Source: Cristatella mucedo
Taxonomy: Eukaryota > Bryozoa > Phylactolaemata > Cristatellidae
Assembly: GCA_009760855.2 (NCBI GenBank)
Contig: WPIO01000017.1
Location: 1,737,501-1,801,500, forward strand
DNA length: 64,000 bases
Direction of reading: 5' to 3'
Below the pieces are notes generated by a model that saw nothing but the letters and a program-made list of their open reading frames with translations, searched no databases and was not told where the DNA came from. Below are positions 31,771-45,789 of the stretch, in pieces. How positions within the stretch are numbered: the first letter of the stretch is position 1; each line of letters opens with the position of its first letter. A program made the position numbers and the translations under genes.

Positions 31771-31830
31771 CACCCACATGGTCTTTATGACTTTGTGGAG
31801 TTACTGACGGAGGTACATATGAAAGCAAAA
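30290..31830 (+). mobile_element. LINE-B (L2/CR1-like non-LTR retrotransposon), best copy
   Basis: 5'-truncated within the reverse transcriptase but complete to the 3' end. The 3' UTR reads ACCGAAAGCCGCTTAGG, GTGCGCTATACAAAACTC, CATAACACCCACATGG, ACTTTGTGGAGTTAC and GGAGGTACAT. Other copies end in (ATTAC)-like repeats (49,990-50,022). It differs from LINE-A in the whole 3' UTR. It is followed directly by (AG)n. Confidence 0.93.
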
Positions 31831-31831
31831 G

Positions 31832-31861
31832 AGATAGAGAGAGAAAGAGAGGGAGAGGGAG

Positions 31862-31957
<96 letters not shown>

Positions 31958-31960
31958 ATG
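31832..31960. repeat. (AG)n microsatellite at the LINE-B 3' end
   Basis: Purine-rich lead-in (AGAGATAGAGAGAGAAAG), then about 45 AG units, then a repeated GGGAGGGATGGCTGAG motif (x2, to 31,993). It starts within about 20 bp of the LINE-B tail. Confidence 0.95.
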
Positions 31961-31993
31961 GCTGAGAGAGAGAGAGAGGGAGGGATGGCTGAG

Positions 31994-32570
31994 CTGCGGT
32001 GTATATCTATCTATGGATCTATGGTGTACAATCATACTGGGTGTCGTAAGAGCGAACGATCTATTGCAGAGCAGTGCCAGAGTAAGTAGAAGAGGTAAAT
32101 GAACGCAATACGGATCCAAGGCCAAAGTTAAAGTGGTGCTGCAGGAACCCTATGGTTCCGCTCCTCCGAGACAGACCTTGAAGCACGTCACACCTGGCAT
32201 CTGCTAGTCGCAGTTCAACAGTACAAGCCAGACGCCCCATGTAAATGTCGTGGTAGGACGTGTCAAATCCAGACAGGCGATCGAGCGAGAAAAATTTAAC
32301 CCTGCTTGAGATGGGACTCTTAGATCTCATGCGATTGTCATGCTTCGCAGGGCATTATAATTTTCCCAGTTTTTCCAGGTTGGAACACAATAGGGTTGTC
32401 AGGTTTGAGAGAAGAAATCTTTTGGTTGTCAGCCAAAAACACGTCGCCGTGTAAGATGCCCGCCTGGCTCGACCAGGTTCGTGCCATGCAAGCCTCATTT
32501 ATAGAGCGGCAGAAAAGCCAAAACGGCTATCCGCCTCTCGAAGCAGGTAATACAGAATTTACTGCTGCAG
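31994..32570. other. Unassigned sequence
   Basis: No recognised gene. Short open frames on both strands without motifs. Confidence 0.35.
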
Positions 32571-32700
32571 AATTCGAACCCACGGCTCGCCTAAAGCATG
32601 CACCGCACCCCTGAGCTGAGACCTGTGTAATGCTCTTGAACAGAGGTAAAGTTTTCTTATGGCGCTGTACAAATGAATTATTTGTATAATTAATTACTTC
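32571..32700. mobile_element. Decayed SINE-A-like remnant
   Basis: AATTCGAACCCACGGCTCG resembles an inverted B box. Further right is CTTGAACAGAGGTAAAGTTT and TATGGCGCTGTACAAATGAA, the SINE-A tail in plus orientation. The two halves point in opposite directions, so it may be two overlapping remnants. Confidence 0.4.
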
Positions 32701-32924
32701 AAAGACGCCCCTTGTATCGTATCTCCGTTGGTAACCTACAGAAAGCCAAAGAGACTGTGTGGATCTTTTTGAGGAGAGTTTTCTATAGCTCACTCAAAGC
32801 CTAAGCGTAAACTAACCTTCTTAACGTTAACTTAAGAGAGCCTACCGAACCCTAACTTCGGTGCGCATTTGGAAGCCAACAGACGTCACTCACGAAACAA
32901 AGAGAAAGTGAGAAGCAAAGCTGG

Positions 32925-33270
32925 GTCAGAAGGTCAGCTGAGCTGGTGAGTAGCATGGAACTAGCAGCTCAGGACGGCTGGAAAGGTTGTGTCACAGTCG
33001 GCATCAGGAGAGTCGACGTCGTTTAGTAAGAATTGTGGAAGTGAATTCCACAGTATAGGACCTGCAGAGCAAAAGCTTTTGTCGCTAACGGTGTGTAAGG
33101 AATGGATTGGAACAGCTAATATATTGTTCATTGAGAACCTGCGGGCACGAGGAGGCTGAAACTGGTGCAGCAGGTAGGAAAAACCAAGCCGTGGCGGACC
33201 TTGTGGGTCAGTGTAGGAACTTTACTCTGTATCCGTTGATCAACGGGCAGCTAACCAAGCTAGAGCGAAG
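32925..33270 (-). mobile_element. LINE-B fragment, antisense
   Basis: Reverse of LINE-B from the 3' UTR start inward: minus-strand blocks include GPILWNSLPQFL and a LLHQFQPP-like string, then CPLINGYRVK...THKVRHGL. Multiple stops. Confidence 0.8.
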
Positions 33271-33599
33271 CAGACACATTTGACGAGTTCGCAGCGTTCC
33301 CTAAAGTCTCTCCGCCTCTATAAGTCATAGAGCTGCTGCGATGATTTATGTAACTCTCGGTGCAGTCAGCGTATGCCGCCTGCCCGAGGCCTAGTACCCA
33401 CAGGCGTACTGACGTAGCCATCGTCGCAGCCTGAAGGCCTTTCCCGACGCTCGTGACTTGTTACGCTTTGCGTGCTCGCTCGCTTAACTCCGTTTTACAG
33501 TCTCTGACGCGCTCTGTAAGCTCTCACTCTCTTAGACACGGGTAATGACACTCATCGCCGGGACAGCGGGTCTCGAGTTCCGGTAAGACGCCGACTTAT

Positions 33600-35220
33600 T
33601 CGTAAGCTTGCAACCTTCAGCTCCCTCTTTTATTACAGACCAGCTCGGCACATCGGACGGCTGTCCCGTCGAGCTTTCGGCGACTGCCTGTCAAAAGGCG
33701 ACCCATCTTCGGTCGCCTTCTTCAAAGGGCGAACCTCTCAGGATCCGCCGAGCCATCGCCCGAAAGCCCGGCCGCCTCCGGACGGCCGGGCTTTCGGGCC
33801 CGCCGCCACAGCCGCTGCCGCCTCAGCGGACGCCTCAGCGCGGGCCATTGTTTTCGGCTCGACCGAGCGGCGAGTCTCTCGCCGCCAGGTTGGGGGCTGC
33901 GAGGTTGCACTGCCGTGCTCGTGCTTTATTCTCGGCGAAATGGGAAGTCTCCGGCTCGAGATGCTTATCGACGCGATGCCCCCCTCTCTACCCCGCTCAA
34001 TGGCCGGCTGGCTTCCCACGCGTCAGTGAAGATGGCTAGAGGCAGCGGCGGCGGCGGCTGCGGCACTGAATCGCTCTGCAGCCCCTTCGCCTCGACTCGC
34101 TTCAGCCAGGCCCTGACGCCAAGAAGCGGCTAGCGCCGGCGAAGCTGACGCCAAGACGCACACGCCACCGATCGGCCATGCCCGATCCGCGTTCGGTGCA
34201 TAAGTCGGCTTCGGCTGCAACGGAGGGCCGAAGTCTGCTGCGGCGGGCGCTGCAGGCACGGCCGGAATGCCACCGCTCTTCCACGATCCTCGAGCGACGT
34301 TCGAGGCCGCCACACCCAACTCGACATCGCCACGAGCGAACTGCCACTTTCTCGAGGCGGCCCGCACTGGCGGCGGCTGAGTCTGCAGCTACCGCCCACG
34401 CAGCACGCACCGAACTCGGCAAAGAAGCGTCGATCGACCCCTCGTCTCAGCTTCGGTAAACTAGCTTTATGAAGCGCTCCTCACTCATACAGCTAGATAA
34501 CCAAAGATGATGCGAGAGGTCCGGCTTCCAGCGGGCGCCCAACCGGCGACTCCCGGCGAAGCCGTCCGAAGGCGTATCTATCGCGACCGGCCGCTCGCCG
34601 GCGCTTCGGCGAGCCGCGCCCGCGCCCTCGAACGCTCACCTCGTGCGAGCAACCGACGAGCGCCAGTGTGAGCTCTTTTGTGCCGGCACTTTTGGATGCG
34701 ATGCCGCCGATCGCTGCGGGGCGGCCGCCGACGCTCGAGCGATGCGACAGGTCCACGCTGGTCTGGTCCTGCCCGGCCGACTCGCGGGCTGCGCCGCTTC
34801 GCTGCGCGCGCGAGCGCCGGGGGCGCCTGCGCAGTCAGTCGCAGCTGCGTGCGGTGCGGACTGCTGCGTGCTCGCGCCGGCCAGCCAGCTTTTCATGCCG
34901 GTACCGCTGGAGGAGGAGCCGCGGCCGCTCACCTCGAATTTCAATTAAAGCAACCATTATGGCGATCGCCTGGCGAGATAGGGCCGGCATTCCTGAGCCG
35001 GCGGCACAGAGGCGGCTGCCCTCGCCTAGCGAGACTGTAAAGCGGTTTACGCGTCGTCGTCGTCGGCTTCGGTGGCTGCTGCGGCGACAGTGGCGGGCCC
35101 CGAGCGTCATCCCGGGGCGGCCGTTGTCTCTGAAGGCAGTCAGCGGTGGCGCCACTCCCCGACGGTCGAGGACAGAGGGTCAATCGTCGAGCGCTCGGTG
35201 ATCCGACGTGATGAGTCCCA
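33600..35220. other. Large GC/CpG-rich island, no recognised gene
   Basis: 1.6 kb of GC-rich, CpG-rich DNA. Open frames up to 177 codons occur on both strands because the composition lacks stop codons. I see no domain. It contains a perfect 17-bp hairpin (33758-33774 / 33783-33799). A short minus-strand block near 34,700 (AAIGGIASKSAG) faintly resembles the paired segments at 56.9 and 60.0 kb. Confidence 0.5.
33758..33799. repeat. Perfect 17-bp GC-rich inverted repeat
   Basis: Arms GCCCGAAAGCCCGGCCG and its exact complement, with the 8-nt loop CCTCCGGA. Strong hairpin potential in the GC island. Confidence 0.9.
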
Positions 35221-35229
35221 GCTTGACTT

Positions 35230-35325
35230 CGAAAAGTATTTGAGCTGTGATGGATGTGATGGAATAGGACGTATGATGTGGAATAGGACGTATGTGATGG
35301 AATAGTGTGTGATGGAATAGGACGG
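35230..35325. repeat. Minisatellite (GTGATGGAATAGGACGTAT)
   Basis: Four to five imperfect units of about 19 bp containing GATGGAATAGGACG, at the 3' edge of the GC island. Confidence 0.85.
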
Positions 35326-35330
35326 TGCCT

Positions 35331-35829
35331 CACGAGACGGCGACCCTGGCTGGCTTTCGCCACCGCTATCGCGAGCACGACGCGGCGGCGGGGCGAGGGC
35401 AATAAGGTTATTCAGAGTGACCCAATATACGGAGGCCGTGCATATACACAGGGTTCGAGTTCCTTTCGCTACAGAGAGGCTCGTCTCGACGGCGGCCAGT
35501 CACGGGCCGGCGGCGTTTCGGTTAAATGGCTGGCTGGCGGTGCACTCATGCCCATGAGCTTTATTTTGTCTATTTAGTAGTCGCTCCCCGCCCTCTGCCG
35601 ACGATAGCTAAATCGCAAACGATATGTGTACGAAGGTAGTGTTGTAAGTGACAAGCTGTAGCTAGCGACAGGACGCGAAAGCACGGCGCTATTAGGAGAG
35701 TTTACAGGCGAGCCAGCGTTTTTCTCGGCTCACCAGAACTGTCACACGTATTCCATTTTTTCCATCTGTCAGACGTATTCCATTTCTGTCTTCCCTCGGA
35801 GCATCGGCTGTTCTCGGCGGTTACTGCAT
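35331..35829. other. Unassigned sequence
   Basis: GC content drops from left to right. No recognised gene. Confidence 0.35.
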
Positions 35830-35985
35830 GGCGGCTTGCCCCCGAGTCCTTGCTCAGAGGCAAGGCGCTGGCCAGGTCTAGGGTTCGAGTCCTGCCGCGG
35901 GCAATCCTGCATTACCTGATGCACGAACGTGATAGCGGCCGCCGAGGCTCTTCTGCAGCCTCATACCTGCAAATAAGGCTTCCGG
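35830..35985 (+). mobile_element. SINE-C-like copy with well-kept tRNA-like head
   Basis: TTGCTCAGAGGCAAGGCGCT resembles a D-arm/A-box; CTAGGGTTCGAGTCCTGCC is a near-perfect B box. Then GGGCAATCCTGCATTACC, GTGATAGCGGCCGCCGAGGC and TCTTCTGCAGCC follow the SINE-C body order. Confidence 0.65.
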
Positions 35986-36249
35986 ATCGGCTGACCTTTA
36001 CTTTAACGGGCACCCACGTCACTTTGCATTATCCAACTGCTCTCTAATACTGCTCCTGGCGACTTCGCACCTAAAACGAATGGGCCTGATCAGGCGTGGG
36101 CGTGCTAGCCTGGGGCGCCGAAATGCTGCAGACGAATGGAAGGTCGGGCTTGGACGGGCAGGCGCACACGTAGCAGTTTTTCGGAACCACAACAACCCGC
36201 TTTGCAATCAAAACAGGCGGCCAACGCTCGAGTTGGAGGACCATATATA

Positions 36250-36660
<411 letters not shown>

Positions 36661-37014
36661 CAGACGCAGGCAGTGGCTGATCGTCCGCGACTGCTGCTCC
36701 GCTGACGCGAGCGGACGGAAGCCTATCGCCGCATTTAATTACCCTTGACCGTTGCGTCCGCCCGACCATGACTTCACGAGGACCGAGACAGCGCGGCGCC
36801 GCTGAAGCGGAGAACGGTAGAATGCTAGCCGACCCTCCGAATGAGTGCGTGGCGGAGTATCGGCTTACAGACGACGGGTCACCATTCATCGACGATGCGT
36901 ATTTACAGCCGGTCAGATAGCCCCAGACGGAGCCTACTTCAAAACTGGTCTCGAGACGTGATACTGCGAACAGGTTCTTAGCGGCTTCAGTATAAATGCA
37001 ATGCTCGAAAAAAC
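36661..37014. other. Unassigned sequence
   Basis: No recognised gene or element. Confidence 0.35.
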
Positions 37015-37280
37015 AATAAAAATACTAATACTTGTAATATATTTGTATAGCACCCCAGAGAACTTAATCTCTTTCTGGGCACTTTATATATTCTGTACAA
37101 GGATCGCGAAATGGTTACTAGTAACGTGCAAAATGTCTATATGTAAATATGATTAGAGATAGCATGCACAGAGTCAGCACGTGTAAGCCACAAAGTACAA
37201 ATCACAGGTATCTTCCGAATGCTATGAGAATTAGGTGCATGTTTAGCTTCTTTCTAAATATCGTAACAATGCTAGTCTTT
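37015..37280 (-). mobile_element. LINE-A 3' end fragment, antisense
   Basis: Tail hairpin CACCCCAGAGAACTTAATCT / CTTTCTGGGCAC, then decayed 3' UTR (GATAGCATGCACAGAGTCAG) and start of the coding end (GAATGCTATGAGAATTAGGT). Confidence 0.8.
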
Positions 37281-37364
37281 ACCTACGCACGAGGTTACCG
37301 GTGAAGCCCTTCACCTTAAAGCATGCCTAGGGACTTAAATAAATAAAATAAATACATTTGTCCA

Positions 37365-37560
37365 TATGATTGTCCATTCCATCCATATATGTCCATTTGA
37401 TTCATATGTCCAGCGCCCTAAGAGACCTCAATCTCTATTCAGGTGCTTCGCATCTGGCACGGGGCTCGAGCCCACGACCCCGGTCATCAAGTACATTCAC
37501 CTTGATCTCGGTCGCTGTAGGCTAGCACCTTCACCGCTGGGCCAAACCAGGCTTGAAGGG
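37365..37560 (-). mobile_element. SINE-A, near full length, antisense
   Basis: The plus strand reads AGCGCCCTAAGAGACCTCAA TCTCTATTCAGGTGC (tail), GGGGCTCGAGCCCACGACC (B box inverse) and ACCGCTGGGCCAAACCAGG (A box inverse). The head has an extra ~40 bp (AGTACATTCACCTTGATCTC) between the boxes. Confidence 0.85.
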
Positions 37561-39459
<1,899 letters not shown>

Positions 39460-39460
<1 letters not shown>

Positions 39461-39505
39461 TGAATTCTCTGAGGGCGCTGTATCAAATCTATTACAATTG
39501 TTGTC
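39460..39505 (+). mobile_element. LINE-A tail remnant
   Basis: GAATTCTCTGAGGGCGCTGT ATCAAATCTATTAC: the 3' half of the tail hairpin and end, directly after the AG array. Confidence 0.65.
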
Positions 39506-40049
39506 ATCCTTACGATAATGCTCACCATTATAATCGCAAGCAATGCTACTGGCACAACACGAAAGCCAGGCGTCCGCAGCAATTATCCAACACTTCCGAA
39601 CCCAGCTGTTACAAATGGGCTGCGGCGACTTTTGCACTAATGTGGTCCTTAGGCCTCAAACGCAGCAGCGCTCGTAGCGGCGCTGGTCGCCGTCGAAGCG
39701 AAATGAATAGCGAAGCTGAAGCCCCGAGTCTCGTAGTCACGTAGTCACGAGCCTCGTAGTCACGCTAGCGGCACTAGCTGGTGCAGCACGCATGCAAGCC
39801 GACGGTGGCGGAATGTGGACGCAGTAATGAAGATCAATCGACCTTAAGTTGGCAAGTACATTTTCATAACCTAGAGAAGTCGATTCTTGAACAGCGACGG
39901 GTGGTTGGCAAGCGTTCAGCACTGGCGCGGTGTCCAGTGCTGAAGCACCGAAGCGAGCTGCAGCCCAACGATGCAAAGCCTCGGTCTCGCAACTTCCACG
40001 TGGTGCAATGCCTAAAGCTCAACTGATCGCTAACTACTTGACTTGAACT
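39506..40049. other. Unassigned sequence
   Basis: Contains a small direct repeat (CTCGTAGTCACG, x2-3 at 39,730-39,765). No recognised gene. Confidence 0.35.
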
Positions 40050-40725
40050 AGTACACCGCCAGATCGCTCATTATTATGACACACAACCACCCGCTACCGG
40101 TGCGGGCGTGGCGGCGATCGTTGGGCGCCGGCCTCGCGCGGTCAAACTCGTCGCTGCTCGCCAAAGCGAAAGGACCGGCCGAAGGACGCGAGCGACGACG
40201 CCGGACCGAGGCGACGGCGGCGGGCTGCCGCGGGGCGTCTGCCGGGAGACTCACCAGAGCCGGCGCAGCTGCCGCCCGCGTGCGGACAGCGTTCGGCAGC
40301 TTCGGCATCGTTCGACCGTCGTCGCCGCCGTGCGACGCTCGCTGTGCAGCCGCCGTCTTCGATGCCGGCGACTGTGACGGGCGCTGACGACCTCGCTTTG
40401 CTCATCAATAAAGCGGCGCGACCGCGGCTGGGCGCTCCCAGTTTGCGGCGGCCGCGGCGCGCCCGCTATCGTTTCAGCTTGAGCGGTGAGGCGCGGTCTC
40501 GCGGCTGCACGCTTAATACATTAAGAGGCCGGCCTCCTAAACCTGCGGCCGGCGCCGGCGAGCGCCGGCTCGTCGCCAGTCGATTGGCGCGGTTCAGCTC
40601 GGTTAGGCCTGAGTCGGCGTCGCGGCGGGCCTCGCAGCCGCAGCCGCTCCAGCGAGGCGAATTAGTCTGGTGTCGACGCACAATCGCGTCATCGGCCCCA
40701 AGATATGGAGCCAAAGGCTACTGAT
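40050..40725. other. GC-rich island, no recognised gene
   Basis: Very CpG-rich. Open frames to 126 codons on both strands are expected from composition. A minus-strand stretch (EDGGCTASVARRRRR) faintly resembles a block in the paired GC segments near 56.9 and 60.0 kb. Confidence 0.5.
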
Positions 40726-41019
40726 AACTCACAGTCTGCTATGAGCAATGCTGCGACTACTATGCATGAAACTAAGTTCGCGAATGGTGGCAGCTAGGAT
40801 GAATCCACTACGGTTAGCTTACAAGATGTCAAAGGTGGAAAGGTGATTGATGTAGCTAGCGTAGGCGCAGGCCGTGGTTGAAACTCGGTGCTGTGAAATC
40901 GGGAGACCCAACATACAGTTTAGGAAGCCACAGTTTATTGTTGAACATGAGAGGCTGGAACTGGCTGCACGTGATGTATCGTGGGTATCCGGTACTTGTC
41001 GGAAGATGGGGTTCGACGA

Positions 41020-43030
41020 ATTACCGAAATCCACAGCGTCCACCGAAATCCACTCCAATTAGGCTGAAATCGACAGGAAATTGACGTTACCGAGCTCAAA
41101 GTTTGACTTAATATTCTAGTACACCTTCGATTTTATGTGTCCACTAAATTTCATGCGATTGTGAGCACGCGAACTCACAAAAATGAGCTGTACAGATGGA
41201 GTCCTGTACCGAAATCAACTTTAGGTGGCCTCAAATCCACCACAAATCGGCTCCGCAAAGCTCCAACAAGTTTGGAATATAAAACTAAATTATATTTAAA
41301 GTGTACCTACACAACTTTTCACCATTCCGTTCATGCGTCCAAACGAAGTCTACTGAAGTAGAGTGCAGGGGCCCGGCCAATACCGAAATCCACCACAATC
41401 AACTGCATTCCACCACTAAACGGTAGAAATCCTGTGCGAAAAGCTCCTTCTTGAATGCACATGACAGTAAACTCCAATGATTGCGCTCACACTGTGTGTG
41501 CTCACATCCTGTGCATGCACACTGTGCTGACACTATGAAAGCTGCCACTAACCACATTTGCATGCTGACCCTATGCATATCACCCCTAACCATGTTATTC
41601 ATGTTGTTTATCAAGCACGATATTACTCACCATTCAATCGCGTTTCCCTTTGCAGCGAATGTAAAGCGCCTAGAAAGAGATTGAGTTCTCTGAAGGCGCT
41701 TTATCAAGTGCATTATTATTATTATTATTACTCACAAAATTTTACCTGCATGGGCAAGGCGTTCTCGTACAATTTTCTGCAACCGATTGCAATGGCTCGG
41801 GTCAATAAAGCAAACCACATCATTCCGCTAGAAAATGCCCCGAAGTCGGCTTCTTAGTGCTCGCATCTTGAATTCATATTAAAAAGCACCATTGTTTAAA
41901 GTACAACCACATAATCCTAACTAATTTCGCTCGTTCAACCTTGGGCAGTGCGTGGCAGTCTATGGCAATGGCTCGGCTTGAAGCAGCAATCCAATACAAT
42001 CAGTGGCAAATTGAACAAAAATTCGCTGCTCGAAGATCCAATTTATATTGCAACATTTCACTAGTTTCAAAGTGAAACCGTCAAATTTTCACGCTGTTTT
42101 GCCATTTCAGTGTCAACAATGCACTACAATCGACAGAAATGGCAGGGGCCGATACCGCAGTCCGTGGCAAATCGACGAGAAATCGTCTGCAAGAAGCTCC
42201 AGTTTTCACTCCACAAAACGTCTCACTCCGAAGAATATACTTTCAACCCACTCTGTGCGTTCAATCTCTGGCAATGCATAGCAATCGACGGAAGTAGCTC
42301 GCGAAAATTTGGCTATTAATTATGATCCATCGCAAATAACTGAAAAGTGACTGGGCCAAGCTCAAAAATTTCTTACATATCACAATGCACTGTGTTTAAC
42401 GTGCAACCGCATACTTTCCACCCGTCGCGAACGTACAATTGAGAGCAATGAATGACAATCGAGAGCAATGCTGGGCCATTACCCCAACCCACGGCGTTGG
42501 TCAAAAAGAAATCGGCAGCGCGAAGCTCCAACGGTCATTGCGTACAACAATTTGCTGCATCCGAAGTGAAACGATGGCATTTCCAAGATGCTTTGCTTGT
42601 TAACTGTCAGCAACGTAGGGTAACCGGTAGTAATGGGCGAGGCTAATACAGCAAACCGTGGAAATCAACATGATTGGCTGTGCGGAACTGCAAATCTCAT
42701 TCTACGTAGCGTCTACCTGTGTGCGAGCACAATTTGCACCAATTATGTGCGTTCAATTGACGGCAATGCATGGCAATCTACGGCAATGGCCCTAGAAAAT
42801 ACGCCAGTCCATGACGGCTCATTAAAAATAGACCAACAGTAGCTAGGAGAAGCTTCAAATTTTCTTGGGTATTACGGCTCACTGTATTAAAAGTGAAACC
42901 GCATTCTTGCAACCAATCTCGAATGTGCAATCAAGGGCAATGCACGGCAATCGAAAGCAATGGTCCGGGAAAATACGCGACCGAGAGCTAGCATTTACAA
43001 AAGCCTTTCCGGAGTGCGCCCAAAATAGAG
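41020..43030. repeat. Diverged tandem repeat array, unit about 165 bp
   Basis: A unit of about 160-175 bp recurs with landmark phrases AAAGTGAAACCGCA, CGTTCAATNNNNGGCAATGC, GGCAATCGACGGCAATGGCT and CAAATCGACGAGAAATCGTC. The 'GTGNAACC' landmark falls near 41300, 41896, 42071, 42235, 42398, 42560, 42715 and 42892, spacings near 163 bp or its multiple. Units are perhaps 60-75% identical by eye. A LINE-A 3' end interrupts the array. Confidence 0.75.
41500..41731 (+). mobile_element. LINE-A 3' end inserted in the tandem array
   Basis: GCTGACACTATGAAAGCTGC, CACCCCTAACCATGTTATTC, then GCGCCTAGAAAGAGATTGAG / TTCTCTGAAGGCGC and (ATT)n. No coding part. The hairpin keeps its pairing. Confidence 0.92.
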
Positions 43031-43434
43031 TATAAAGCAACGAGAAATCTAACCGAGAGCCTCACCCAGCAGCTTTCGGTCTATTTCTAACGGACCGTTA
43101 TAGAATGCCTCGTTTTCCTATTTAGTCGATTTGACGGAAGTTCAAGGAGGATTTACCGAGCGGTGGTAAAAAAAAGCAGCCAAGTGTTCCAGAAGAACCA
43201 GTGGATAGACTCTACTCAACCTTTCAGCATCCCAAAGGATATTATAAGATGTCGAACTGGAATTTGGTTCAGGACATCCTCTCATCATGGTGGCATCAGG
43301 CATCTATGATTCCATTAATATTTTTTTAGTAGCTGGACTCGGCCTTCGCTAAGATGGATTCTTTGCACAGAATCTGCCCTAGTCCATGGAGACCTTTCAC
43401 TAAATAACCACGTCAGATTCGTAGACTCAGCCGC
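43031..43434. other. Unassigned sequence
   Basis: No recognised gene or element. Confidence 0.35.
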
Positions 43435-43710
43435 CAGCTTACTTTCGCAACGGTATATACTCTCCGGCTGCCGACTGTGGCATTTCTTTCCAGCAGTTCT
43501 GAGCTACTACTCTATGCCACTTACCGAATTCACTGTCCGCCTGACTCAGCTATACTTCTCACTTTCTCTTTGCCACATGAGCTAAAGTCTGTTGGCTACT
43601 GTATGCGAACCGAAAGCTGCTTGGGCTCTGGGTTCGCTATATAAAACTCTCTAGCATAACACCCACATATTCCTCGTAGCCGTTTACCGTTACAGACGGA
43701 GATACATCAC
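43435..43710 (+). mobile_element. LINE-B 3' fragment
   Basis: Matches LINE-B from CGCAACGGTATATACTCTCC through GAACCGAAAGCTGCTTGGGC, CTATATAAAACTCTC and CATAACACCCACAT to ACAGACGGAGATACAT. Confidence 0.88.
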
Positions 43711-44064
43711 GTTAAATTTCAGTTATTTAGCATTGTGCATCTTTAGATTAGGATATTACATCTTAGTGCACAATAATCCATATGTGAAGTTGATAGACAG
43801 ACAGTCGCGATCTTAAGTATGCTTTTCAAGATTAAGCTTAGTAGGAAAATCTAGTTAAACTTCGGAACAAAACCACAGGCCATCTGGAAAAGAACATACG
43901 TTGTGCTTTGTCAGAAGAGCAGACTTATTCAGAACACTGGAAAGCGTCATGGTATTGCAATCCAACAATGAAGGAAAGTCGGATTGAAGATTGTGTAGAA
44001 GGAATGAGGAAAGTATTTTTATAAACTGCTCCAGTGTCAGGACTCGTTTGGTTTGGCGATACGC
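43711..44064. other. Unassigned sequence
   Basis: No recognised gene. Confidence 0.35.
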
Positions 44065-44160
44065 ATATAATAATAATAATAATAATGAGACAGCTGTATA
44101 GTTATCCAAAGAGGAATACATATACCTTTTTAGGCACTCTTCGTTCTGTATGTGATATTT
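44065..44160 (-). mobile_element. Decayed LINE-A tail, antisense
   Basis: (TAA)n followed by a weak hairpin relic (TTTTTAGGCACTCTTCG). Low similarity. Confidence 0.4.
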
Positions 44161-44838
44161 AACTCGCTGGCAGTGACACCTGCTGCAGAGAGGAGAAGGA
44201 GGTATGCACTTGTTCAAATGTGCATAATTTGGTAAAAATCAGTTGACAGCATACAATCAAGAGAGCATGTTTGATTGAGATCATGACCTTTGTTAGGATT
44301 CTGGACACGCACAGAAACCACGACAAATAGGAATCAGTCAATGCTTGAAATTCAGCACTTAGAACTGACAGTTGGGTTATCGAAATAGATTTTTAAATCG
44401 CGCACTAGGAGAGGAAGGGAATTTCCTTCAGACAGAAAAGAAATGACATCGAAAATAAAGTGGGAACTAAGGCAATTCATGGTACCTAGAGTATAAATAT
44501 ATTGGCATGACGGTTATCTGCAATACAATCAAGCACTAACCCGTCTAAAAAACATTCGCACGTCGCGATACACTACATTTCTGTCATTATTAGCAGTATC
44601 CAGCTAGATAGAGAGTCAGTACAAGAGATTGAAAGCACGATATCGAGGGTCCTCAAACCATTTGAAACTGAACGGAAAAGAAGTGACACTATTTACTGTA
44701 TGACGAGTTTTAAATGTTCTCGGGTATGAAAGAACGAGAAGCCGTAGGGGTAGCATTGCATTTAATCGGGTAGCTAGCCAATTTTTGTAGACCTCTTCCA
44801 AATCAATCAGAACATGAGCATCGTCAAGAATCATGTCA
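44161..44838. other. Unassigned sequence
   Basis: No recognised gene or element. Confidence 0.35.
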
Positions 44839-45010
44839 CAGCTAGTTTGGCCCAATGGTTAAGGTACTCACCTTTGACGACTGAGGTCAAGGTCATTGTG
44901 TTTGACGGCCGAGGTAGTGGGCTCAAGCCCTGTGGCATACCTTAGCGCCCGAATGGAGATTAAGTTCACTTAGGGCACTATACAAATGAATTATATATGT
45001 AAATATATAT
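44839..45010 (+). mobile_element. SINE-A, full length with enlarged middle
   Basis: TAGTTTGGCCCAATGGTTAA (A box), GACCGAGGT-like repeats in the middle (GACTGAGGTCAAGGTCATTG), GTAGTGGGCTCAAGCCC (B box), then GCGCCCGAATGGAGATTAAG / TTCACTTAGGGCACTATACA and an A/T-rich end. Confidence 0.88.
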
Positions 45011-45789
45011 ACATGATTTATTATTCTCGATTAATTGCCTATTAAACGTGAAATCCATAGGCGCATTTAAAGAGTAGCCACCACGGTCTATTCACCTATG
45101 GGCATGAAAACAAATGACTCGCCAGCACTTCATGTTGCCCGAACAGAAGTTCTCAGCCATAAATTGTGAGATATCGGATCACAATTAATTTTCATAACTC
45201 AGTAGTCAATTATAAGGGCCCATGCAATTCCCGTGATTAAGGCATTTGAGGTTAGCCACTGGCTTTGAATTGGAGACTGCTTTTGAAATAGCCGTGCGAT
45301 AAGCAGGCTTATCAGCAGCGCACAGTTTGTTTTTTTTCAAACAGCTTTATCTACGACTTTCGAACGCTCAGTAGTAGGACAGGATCTGACCGAAGCAGGC
45401 TTTCAGTCGGTCACTGAGTCATTGAGCCGAGTGTGCTAGCTGCTGTAGGCTTGTGACAATACTACCGATAAAGGGCCACTTGTAAAACCTGTAGCATGCA
45501 GAAATTTCTCTGTGCTTCCGAGAGCGTAGTGCTGCAGTTAGATTTACTTTTGGGATTTCGAGCGCCAAGTCCATCGCGTTTGGCACCTTATTGGCCTTTC
45601 GTGGCTGTGGCACAGGGCTGATCTGGGCTAGATATTAGCTGCCCGAGTGAAAATATACATGTCAATGGGTGTGGGAAACTCTTAGTAAATGGGGATCTCA
45701 GGATTGAAGGGTCTGAAGCCACAATTTATTTGTGATCGCCAAACTCGCCTTTTGACCAATGTCATCGCCAAAAAAAATCTTCGATTTTT
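45011..45789. other. Unassigned sequence
   Basis: No recognised gene. Confidence 0.35.

Noticed and set aside
34668-35201. 177-codon plus-strand frame in the GC island
   Set aside because: Three overlapping frames are open here, with arginine-rich random-looking content and no motif.
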